Below are positions 1 through 7,200 of a DNA stretch of 10,896 bases, piece by piece. The stretch's first letter is position 1; every line of letters starts with the position of its first letter. Source of the stretch: SIG350 sp964520895 (GTDB taxonomy: Bacteria > Bacillota > Clostridia > TANB77 > SIG350). The position numbers and the translations under genes were made by a program. The DNA lies in the NCBI GenBank assembly GCA_964520895.1, contig CAZFOR010000041.1, positions 1 to 10,896 on the forward strand. The letters run 5' to 3'. The notes beneath the pieces were generated by a model, which was not told where the DNA came from, ran no database searches, and was given only the letters and a program-made list of their open reading frames with translations.

Positions 1-48
<48 letters not shown>

Positions 49-67
49 ATATGTTTAATGCTTTTAT

Positions 68-96
68 AGTATAGCCCTATTTGGTGCGTTTGTCAA
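68..96 (-). promoter_or_regulatory. Promoter of the initiator tRNA
   Basis: On the minus strand there is a perfect -35 TTGACA (91-96), a 17-base spacer, and -10 TATACT (68-73). Transcription would start around position 60, just ahead of the tRNA 5' end at 48. Spacing and boxes fit a vegetative SigA promoter. The preceding minus-strand gene ends at 170. A weak 6-bp A/T hairpin at 129-143 followed by a T run on that strand might end its transcript, but it is too feeble to list as a terminator. Confidence 0.8.
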
Positions 97-169
97 CACC
101 ATTTTCTGAATTTTTCTCAAAAAAGTACATATTTTTCAAATATTACATAATAGAGCTATACATTATTTT

Positions 170-733
170 CTATTTTACTACTTTACCTATAATATAGAAT
201 TTATCATCCTCTTTAACTGTTATATCTTCATACTCTTTATTATATGCTTTTAATAAAGTTTTAGAACCATTATATTTAATTTCTCTTAACATAATCCTAT
301 TATTAAACAAAAATAATCCAAGATCTCCGCTATCTAATGGTGTCCCAGTATCAATAAACACATTACTTCCCATCATATACTGTTTCTCCATACTATCATC
401 ATCAACAATAATACACATCAAATTACCTTCACAATCCTTAGGTCTTTCAACAAACTCAATTAAATTAACAAGTGGTACCTTATTATATGGTATATATTTA
501 ACATAACCATACTCCTCTTGTTTCTCATTTAATGTTTGTCCAGTATATGTAGCAAATTGTTCACCAGAAACTCCTAATGCTGTACATATTGATTTAAGAG
601 CCTTATAGCTTGGATTTCTTTGACCATTTTCAATATGGCACAAATGCCCAACATCAATACCAGTCAAAGTAGACAATTTTTGTAAAGACATCTTTTTCTC
701 TTTACGAATATTATTAATCATTTTACCAATCAT
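170..733 (-). CDS. LexA/CI-like repressor: HTH plus S24 peptidase-like domain
   Basis: Predicted DNA-binding repressor of 187 residues. A longer reading from GTG at 751 is possible, but AAGGAG (741-746) sits 7 bases before the ATG at 733, and the longer version would put that site inside the gene. Residues about 5-60 form an HTH_3/XRE domain with the motif LCHIENG. Residues about 95-187 match the S24/LexA fold. The serine is present in DDSM (Ser114). Where the catalytic lysine is expected, in a V-K-x-L type context, the sequence reads MLREI, with Arg150. By knowledge of the family, repressors of this type normally self-cleave using a Ser-Lys dyad, so this one may be cleavage-deficient; that is inference from a hand alignment. 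It faces a Cro-like gene across a shared regulatory gap, like a phage immunity region. No SOS gene or phage structural gene is visible nearby. Stop is TAG. Confidence 0.88.
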   Translation of the reverse strand: MIGKMINNIRKEKKMSLQKLSTLTGIDVGHLCHIENGQRNPSYKALKSICTALGVSGEQFATYTGQTLNEKQEEYGYVKYIPYNKVPLVNLIEFVERPKDCEGNLMCIIVDDDSMEKQYMMGSNVFIDTGTPLDSGDLGLFLFNNRIMLREIKYNGSKTLLKAYNKEYEDITVKEDDKFYIIGKVVK

Positions 734-783
734 AAAATTTCTCCTTAACACAAATTTATTTTATATATATCATCTGCATATAC

Positions 784-812
784 ATTATATACAATATTTT
801 ACTTTTTGTCTA
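784..812 (-). promoter_or_regulatory. Promoter of the S24 repressor gene
   Basis: On the minus strand, -35 TAGACA (807-812), a 17-base spacer and a perfect -10 TATAAT (784-789) lie about 50 bases upstream of the ATG at 733. It diverges from the promoter at 841-869, and the two -35 boxes are only 28 bases apart, so bound regulators could affect both. Confidence 0.72.
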
Positions 813-821
813 GTAGTAAAA
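797..821. promoter_or_regulatory. Candidate operator dyad over the repressor -35 box
   Basis: TTTTACT (797-803) and AGTAAAA (815-821) form a perfect 7-bp inverted repeat with an 11-base centre that covers the -35 box of the repressor promoter. Such a position fits autorepression by one of the two flanking HTH proteins. Short A/T dyads also arise by chance in DNA this AT-rich, so support is modest. Confidence 0.35.
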
Positions 822-834
822 CATTTGCTTTTTT

Positions 835-845
835 GTCAAATTGAC
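835..845. promoter_or_regulatory. Candidate operator GTCAAATTGAC over the rightward -35 box
   Basis: This is a perfect odd-centred palindrome, GTCAA-A-TTGAC, overlapping the -35 TTGACT of the promoter that drives the small Cro-like gene. A partial match, a GTC preceded by a T run, recurs at 803-810 in the opposing promoter. The position makes it a natural site for the S24 repressor, by analogy with CI/Cro switches; binding is inferred. Confidence 0.4.
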
Positions 846-869
846 TTGAATATATTTTACATATATGAT
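841..869 (+). promoter_or_regulatory. Promoter of the small Cro-like HTH gene
   Basis: -35 TTGACT (841-846), a 17-base spacer, and -10 TATGAT (864-869) place the start of transcription near 876. This gives a very short leader carrying the ribosome binding site AAGGAG at 886-891. Both boxes differ from consensus by one base. Confidence 0.78.
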
Positions 870-899
870 ATATTGCCAATAGGACAAGGAGTGTTGTAA

Positions 900-1094
900 A
901 TGTTTAAAAACAATATTTATAATATACGAAAAGAAAAAAACTTAACATTATCTCAATTATCTAAATTAACAAATCTATCAATAGGCTATCTATGCCATTT
1001 AGAGAATGGTTCAAGAACTAATCCCTCAATGAATACAATGGAAAAAATATGCAAATCACTTAATAAATCTATTCAAGAAGTGTTTTATCTTTAA
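900..1094 (+). CDS. Small Cro-like HTH (XRE family) regulator
   Basis: A 64-residue protein consisting almost entirely of one HTH_3 domain, with no room for an effector domain. The start is fixed by AAGGAG 8 bases upstream of the ATG. It resembles the N-terminus of the divergent S24 repressor: in the stretch from NIRKEK to the ENG-x-R motif, 19 of 33 residues are identical, and both carry LCH-x-ENG. The two are therefore likely paralogues that may recognise similar operators. The arrangement, a long repressor and a short HTH-only protein back to back, is that of CI/Cro pairs in phages and conjugative elements. Its targets are unknown; the downstream VanW gene has its own promoter and need not be part of this unit. 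Confidence 0.85.
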   Translation: MFKNNIYNIRKEKNLTLSQLSKLTNLSIGYLCHLENGSRTNPSMNTMEKICKSLNKSIQEVFYL

Positions 1095-1140
1095 CATTTT
1101 TGAATATATTTTAATATGCCTCAAAAAATAGGTTAATCCT

Positions 1141-1174
1141 TTACATAATTACGCATTTTTGTTGAATTATGTAA
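1141..1174. repeat. Inverted repeat TTACATAATT upstream of the VanW gene
   Basis: TTACATAATT (1141-1150) and AATTATGTAA (1165-1174) are a perfect 10-bp inverted repeat with a 14-base centre. The right arm lies across the -35 box and spacer of the VanW promoter, so an operator is plausible. It could instead be a weak terminator for the HTH gene ending at 1094, but no proper T run follows the right arm. The rest of the 1095-1304 gap is A/T-rich leader without other recognisable features. Confidence 0.45.
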
Positions 1175-1190
1175 TATTTTGTGGTATTAT
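1162..1190 (+). promoter_or_regulatory. Promoter of the VanW-domain gene
   Basis: -35 TTGAAT (1162-1167), a 17-base spacer and -10 TATTAT (1185-1190), preceded by TGG, which makes an extended -10. The start near 1197 would give an untranslated leader of roughly 108 bases. No riboswitch structure could be recognised in that leader. Confidence 0.6.
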
Positions 1191-1304
1191 TAATTATAGG
1201 GAAATAAAATAAAAAATAAATATATCAAAGATTATTAAGTTAATTTCATATACACATATTTAAGCAAATATACATGTATAAAAATTAACAAGATTGGGGT
1301 TAAT

Positions 1305-3014
1305 ATGAATCAAATATTATATGTTAAAAATAGAAAGAATATGAATACATTAATAATTATATTATGTGTAATACTAATTCTTTGTATTATTTTTTTATCA
1401 ACAATATTTTCAATTATGAATATAAATAACACAAAGATATTATCTGGTATACAAATATCAAGTATTGATGTATCAGGTTTATCTAAAGAAGATGCAACAT
1501 TAAAAATAGAAAAAGAATTCATGCTTATGGATACACCTGAAAATATAGATATTTTAGTTAATAACCTAAAATACACTATTCCAGTAAAAGATTTAGGTGT
1601 AACAATAGATTATAATAATATGGTAAATAACGCATATAACATTGGTAGAGATAAAAACTTCATTTCAAATAATTTCGCTATATTACAAACATACTTAGTA
1701 GGTCAAAACATACCTTGTATATGTAATATAGATGAAGAAATGTTTGCAGATTTAGTAACAAAACTAAAAACAGATATATCAGAATCCTCTATTGATGATA
1801 GTTATGTAATAGATAATGAATACTTAGTTATAACCAGAGGTAAAGATGGAATATCGCTAAATGAAGAAAAACTAAAAGAAAGTATTAAAAACTGCTATAT
1901 TAATAAAGACTTTTCACAAATTACTGCAACAGTTGAGCAAACAACTGCAAAACATATAGATATGGATGCATTATATAATGAAGTTACAAAAGCACCTGTT
2001 AATGCCTCAACAGTCACAGAAAACAATGTAATAAGTTTTAAAGAACATGTAGATGGTATTACATTTAATTTAGAAGAAGCAAAACAAATATTTAGTAATT
2101 CAACTGAAAGCATAGTTAAAATACCTTTAATAATTACAAAACCCGAAATAACTAGTGATAGTTTAGTAACAAATATGTTTAAAGATACTTTATCTACATT
2201 TTCAAGTAATTACAAAGAATCTGAAAAAAACAGAAGTGTAAATGTTAAATTAGCAGCAAAAAAAATAAACGGTATAATATTAATGCCTGGTCAAGAGTTT
2301 TCATATAACACTGTTGTAGGTGAAAGAACATATGCAAATGGTTTTAGAACAGCAACAATATATACATCTAAAGGTCATGAACCTGGAATGGGTGGAGGAA
2401 TATGCCAAGTATCATCAACACTATATAATTCTGCATTACTTGCAAATTTAGAAATAACTGAACGTAAAAATCACATGTATTCAGTAGGATATGTTCCATT
2501 AGGTCAAGATGCTACTGTAGTATATGGCAGTATAGATTTTAAATTCAAAAACAATAGAACAACACCAATTAAATTATCTACAACTTGCGGTGGTGGAAAA
2601 TTAACAGTTGATGTTTTAGGAACTAAATCAGAAAATGATTATGAAGTAAAAATCAAAAATGTTACAAATAGTACTAAAAAATACTCTACAACTACTATAA
2701 AAGATTCATCATTAGCATCTGGTAAAAGAGTAACAATACAAAGTGGTCAATACGGATATACAGTAAGTACTTACAAAATACTAAGTAAAAATGGAAAAGA
2801 AGTTAGTAATGAACTAATACATAAAAGTATATATAATCCACTAAATGCTACTGTAAAAGTTGGTACAAAAAAAGTAACTCAAGCTCCCGTAGTAGAGCCA
2901 CCAGTTATCGCTCCTACTCCTAGTGAGACTCCTACACCAGTTGTACCAGATCCAATAGTTCCAGATCCTGCATTACCACCTGGTTGGGATGTTCCAGAAA
3001 ATCCATTATCATAA
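1305..3014 (+). CDS. Membrane-anchored VanW/G5 domain cell-wall protein (YoaR-like)
   Basis: A 569-residue protein. Residues 13-38 are a single hydrophobic membrane anchor after a short basic N-terminus, so the rest is outside the cell. Residues about 45-290 look like the peptidoglycan-binding modules (PG_binding_4 type) that usually precede VanW. Residues about 312-440 are a clear VanW domain, with FSYNTVVGERT, GMGGGICQVSSTLYNSALLA, NHMYSVGYVPLGQDATVVYG and DFKFKNN. Residues about 448-523 resemble a G5 domain. The tail from 527 to the end is proline-rich with PTP and VPDP motifs, likely an extended wall-spanning segment. VanW domains occur beside some vancomycin-resistance genes, but no biochemical activity is established and no van genes are here, so a general wall function is the safer reading. 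The ribosome binding site is poor (GGGGT, 4 bases before ATG). A start at codon 13 is possible but would remove the basic N-terminus. Confidence 0.9.
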   Translation: MNQILYVKNRKNMNTLIIILCVILILCIIFLSTIFSIMNINNTKILSGIQISSIDVSGLSKEDATLKIEKEFMLMDTPENIDILVNNLKYTIPVKDLGVTIDYNNMVNNAYNIGRDKNFISNNFAILQTYLVGQNIPCICNIDEEMFADLVTKLKTDISESSIDDSYVIDNEYLVITRGKDGISLNEEKLKESIKNCYINKDFSQITATVEQTTAKHIDMDALYNEVTKAPVNASTVTENNVISFKEHVDGITFNLEEAKQIFSNSTESIVKIPLIITKPEITSDSLVTNMFKDTLSTFSSNYKESEKNRSVNVKLAAKKINGIILMPGQEFSYNTVVGERTYANGFRTATIYTSKGHEPGMGGGICQVSSTLYNSALLANLEITERKNHMYSVGYVPLGQDATVVYGSIDFKFKNNRTTPIKLSTTCGGGKLTVDVLGTKSENDYEVKIKNVTNSTKKYSTTTIKDSSLASGKRVTIQSGQYGYTVSTYKILSKNGKEVSNELIHKSIYNPLNATVKVGTKKVTQAPVVEPPVIAPTPSETPTPVVPDPIVPDPALPPGWDVPENPLS

Positions 3015-3020
3015 ACACAC

Positions 3021-3061
3021 ATAAGATGTATGTAAATAAAATTACATACATCTTATTTTTT
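3021..3061 (+). terminator. Intrinsic terminator between convergent VanW and HtrA genes
   Basis: A perfect 15-bp stem (3021-3035 with 3042-3056), a 6-base loop and six T (3056-3061) follow the VanW stop codon at 3012-3014. The right arm contains the TAA stop of the opposite-strand protease (3053-3055), so the structure is shared by the two convergent genes. The T run favours plus-strand termination; on the minus strand only a weak T-rich stretch follows. Confidence 0.88.
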
Positions 3062-4180
3062 ACCTAATGTTATAGTTTCCTCAACAATATTATTATTTGA
3101 ATCTATATATTTAATCACTATATTGTCCAATGGTTTCTTTGTATACAAGTACCTTCTAAGCTCAATCATTGTGTTTAATTCATTGTTATCTATGCTTATT
3201 AGCATATTCCCCACACGTAATTTTGAAGCCTTTAAAGGACCGTTTTTGTCAATATTAGCAACACATATTCCAGTATCAATAGTTCTGCTAGAATCAATAT
3301 ATTTTAGTAACTTATTATCATAAGCAAATATACCTAAATATGCTTCTTCAAAGCTATCATTATCAACGTATTCCTGAATTATAGGCTTTACAATATTAAT
3401 TGGTATAGCAAACCCAATACCCTCAGCTTCTGTCACTTTAATTGTATTAATACCTATAACTTCACCCGATTCATTAATTAAAGGCCCACCACTATTACCA
3501 GGATTAATACTTGCATCTGTTTGAATTAAGTCTTGCATATATCCAATAGTGTTATTTTCTGTTATCTTTATAGTTCTATTAAGAGCACTAACAATTCCAG
3601 AAGTTATAGTCCTTTGAAAATCTAGTCCTAGTGGATTTCCTATTGCATAAACATCATTTCCTAATTTCAAATTATCAGAATCACCTAATTTTGCACTAGG
3701 TAAATTACTAATATCTATTTTTATAATTGCTAAATCAAGTACAGAATCAATCCATTTAGTTATTCCGTTATATGTGCTTCCATTATTTAAAGTAACATAT
3801 ACTTTATTATTAACCTTACCTGCCACATGTTGATTTGTAACAATATATCCATTACTACTTACAATTATTCCGCTTCCCATATTCATACTACTAGTATTAT
3901 TTTGTTCAAATAAAGTATTTGTATCAACACTTAGTACTGATATACCAACTACTGAATCTATACTTTTCTCAAATACATCTGCCTCATCATCTTGATTAAC
4001 TTCATTTTCTATATTTGAACTCCCGTCATTTTGCTCATAACTAATTTTTTGATTAACATTATTATTAACTTGATTACTATTAGTCATAATAATATATGTT
4101 AAACTAAATGTAATAATAGAACTAATACATGAAAAAATTATCACAGTTAATACATTGTTTTTCTTTTTATAAGTATACAT
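3053..4180 (-). CDS. HtrA/DegP-like membrane-anchored serine protease with PDZ domain
   Basis: Predicted exported trypsin-like protease of 375 residues. The start is the ATG at 4180, because AAGGGTG (4186-4192) lies 5 bases before it; an in-frame TTG at 4228 would be 16 residues longer without a good site. Residues 9-32 are one membrane anchor after a lysine-rich start. An acidic, Asn-rich linker (34-68) follows. The protease domain (about 70-275) has the complete catalytic triad: His118 in TNQHVAG, Asp149 in VLDLAI and Ser230 in NPGNSGGPL. Residues about 278-372 form one C-terminal PDZ domain. Length and layout match Gram-positive HtrA proteins, which degrade or refold misfolded exported proteins. 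It lies just downstream of the giant secreted protein gene on the same strand, behind a terminator, so co-regulation is possible but unproven. A weak TTGTTT/TAATAA promoter-like pair occurs in the 106-base gap. Confidence 0.93.
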   Translation of the reverse strand: MYTYKKKNNVLTVIIFSCISSIITFSLTYIIMTNSNQVNNNVNQKISYEQNDGSSNIENEVNQDDEADVFEKSIDSVVGISVLSVDTNTLFEQNNTSSMNMGSGIIVSSNGYIVTNQHVAGKVNNKVYVTLNNGSTYNGITKWIDSVLDLAIIKIDISNLPSAKLGDSDNLKLGNDVYAIGNPLGLDFQRTITSGIVSALNRTIKITENNTIGYMQDLIQTDASINPGNSGGPLINESGEVIGINTIKVTEAEGIGFAIPINIVKPIIQEYVDNDSFEEAYLGIFAYDNKLLKYIDSSRTIDTGICVANIDKNGPLKASKLRVGNMLISIDNNELNTMIELRRYLYTKKPLDNIVIKYIDSNNNIVEETITLGKK

Positions 4181-4233
4181 ATTTTCACCCTTAGATTTAT
4201 TATTAACATTTTTTACTAATTTAAACAAAACAA

Positions 4234-4267
4234 AAGAGATATTTTGAAATTAATCAAAACATCTCTT
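4234..4267 (-). terminator. Intrinsic terminator after the giant secreted protein gene
   Basis: On the minus strand, AAGAGATGTTTTGA and TCAAAATATCTCTT form a 14-bp stem with one G-T wobble and a 6-base loop, followed by the T-rich stretch TTGTTTTGTTT. It lies 20 bases past the TAA stop of the giant gene. Readthrough could feed the HtrA gene 54 bases further on. Confidence 0.82.
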
Positions 4268-4286
4268 CTTAATTACTATTTAATTA

Positions 4287-7200
4287 TTAATGTGTTCCAA
4301 CAGTATCTTTACCATTATTTAATTTAGCTTCATATATAAATACTGATGCATAATTTCTTGAACTTGGTAAATCTTTTACTACTCTTCCATTTGGCAATTC
4401 TATATCTCTATTTGCTTGCCATCCTTCTTTTTGATATTGTGTACTACTATTTGATAATTGATATGATAAATACTCATTTCTTGTTCCATCATTATAGTTT
4501 GTTTTGATTTCAAAGTATACTATTACATATCCATCTTCTTCTATTGTCTTATTTCCTTTTACAAATGTACTTGTTGATGGTAATCTATACTCTCCATACC
4601 AATTTGATATTCTACTTACAATATTATTTTCACTTCCTGCATTTGCTACTAATGTACTTCTATTTGTTGTACCATAAGTGTTTTCATTTAAATAATTTTG
4701 AATATTATCATATCTTAATCTTGTTGCTTCATTTAAAATTACTTTTCCTACTGTTCCTATTCCTACTGTACTGTTATAGTTATACCAATATCCTGCTGGT
4801 CCATAACCATTTACTTTTCTCATTGTTCCATTCTTATATGCATTTAACACATTTCTTGTATTCGTTATTAAATCACTTTCAATGTATGGCAATTCTCCCT
4901 CTTTTGTTAGATTTGTTGTTAAACTAAATGTGCTTGCTGAATTTAATAACTCTTTATTTCCTTTTGAATTTGTGTAATATACATCCACTTTATCTTCTTC
5001 TTTTATTTGATATCCATTTGCTGCTTTTTTACTTACATAATAGAAATGTGGTATTATTTCTATTTCGTTACTCTTTGTTCCTTTTGTACTTAATGAGAAT
5101 TTAAATTTATATCCTAATTTTGCTGCATAAGTATAGTATTGATTTAGTATGTTGTCACCTTTCTCTGGGAATGGTAATTGATCTATACTTTCTCCTGCAA
5201 ATCCTGTATTCATAGTATTTTCAAATGATGGGTCATCTGTATATTCTAATTTAAAGTTATATACCCTTCCTACTACATCTACTGGTATATGCCAATATGC
5301 TCTATAGTCAACATTTTCATTACTATATATTTTTCTTGAACCATCTTTGTTTGCTTCTTCTATTCCTAATGTATCCCTATCTGATGGTTGTTGGTCATTT
5401 TCTGCTATTACTCTTAGCATTATACTATTTGCACCAACATATAATCCTTCATCTACCCATACTGGTATTTTAAATGTTACATCTCCATTCCAGTCTGTAT
5501 CTAAATATGATTCAATATTGTACCATGTATTTGCACTTAATAATTGATAACTATTCGAATTTTTAGCTTTAATGTATACATCAAACGGTACTTTTATTTC
5601 AGTATCTTTCATATACTCACTATAATTATTATTTCCATAACCATCAATATTTCTATGTTGTCCCCATAACCAGAAGTTTATTGTAAACTCTTTATCTAAT
5701 ACAATTGTATTTCTTGCTTCATCTGATATATTGATTTTTTGATTATATTCTTGATCATCAGATAATTCTGCTCTTATATATACTGGTGTATGTACTATTA
5801 CATCATTTACCATGTTTATATCTGGTGTATTATCTATATCTGATGCTCTATTTTTATTACTAAATCCTTTTATAGTTGTTACTATATCATTACCTTTTTC
5901 TTGACTATATCTATCTTGTGATACATATCTTATTCTACTTTGAGTTGTATCATACTTTTTATTTTTAAAATAGATTGGTATTTGTATATTTCTTTTATCA
6001 AACTCTTTATCGCCTGAAACTTGTTTATTTATGTTTGGTCTTGTTCCATCTTTATCTTGCCATGTTTCACCAGCTACTATTGTTTCTCCATTTACAATTA
6101 ATTTATCATTCTTAACTTGTATTTGTGGTACTGCTGCTTCTGCATTTGTTTTATATGTTGAATTCCAATTTGACTCAAAGTCATATGTTGAGACATCATA
6201 ATCTGCTGAAGTTCCTGGTGATAACACTACTGATTTATTACCTGTAGTTACTGATGTTGCAAATGTATTACTAAAATGAAAATTTAGATGATCAGCCTTT
6301 GTTGTATTTATCCATTTGTCTATATCTACAGTATTTCCATTCCATTGAACATTTCCACTATTAACTAATATACTATTTTCTATATATGCTGTATTTATTC
6401 TATATATTTGATAACTGTTAACTGTCCAATAACTGAATTCTCTATTTATTGTATATGTAAATGTATGACTAGCTGTTCCACTATGTCCTGAGCAATAACA
6501 AGTACATCCATCTATTTTCCCCGTATGAGTCTTTTTACAATCTGGTTTGCATGAATCATTATGTCCCAAATCATGACCTCCACCACATTCGCATCCACTA
6601 CATTTCCATGAAAAACTAAATGGTACTGTTACTTTAACTGTATAATCTCTATTTCCACTTACTTTTTGCACTTCTGCATTATATAAAAATTCATTTGCTT
6701 TTGCATTCGCATACACTTCTTCATGTGTTGGTATTCCGTTATACACATCATATAGCTGACTATCCTTTCTTTCTGATGCAATTAATCCTCTTGCATTATT
6801 ATCTAAATCCTCCATTTCAAAATCTTCAACTGTATCTACCTCTACATTTTTTCCATATTCCGCAATTATTGTTAAATCATAATTTAGTATATCAGGACTT
6901 CTTTTCGTATATCCACTTCCCACGTGATATTGCACTCCTGAAACTCCATCTAGGTTTAAAAGGTATGATGCTGACAATTTATATTCTCCTATTTCACCAG
7001 GTAATGGTATTGCATTTATACCAGATATATCTGTTCCTTTTGGAAACTTGTATGTTGTTGGATTACCTATATTTATTTCTGTAGCACTAGCAGGTCTATT
7101 TAATGCAGCTACAGCTGTTGAGGCATTAGGTACATTAGTAGATGATTGTTTCAAACATGTAGAGCTATTATAGTTTGCATGTCCTCCTATATCTTGTTTA

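Noticed and set aside
1310..2113. Minus-strand open frames inside the VanW gene
   Set aside because: They have no ribosome binding site and odd composition, and the plus-strand protein has clear domains throughout.
1305..3014. Vancomycin resistance gene cluster
   Set aside because: Only a VanW domain is present. No vanA/B-type ligase, vanH, vanX or VanR/S system is in the window, and VanW domains are widespread in Gram-positives without resistance.
3123..3323. Plus-strand open frame of 66 codons inside the HtrA gene
   Set aside because: It is antisense to the PDZ domain, with no translation signal or recognisable product.
4287..4400. C-terminal sortase signal on the giant protein
   Set aside because: The C-terminus ends in DTVGTH, without LPXTG, a hydrophobic segment or a basic tail.
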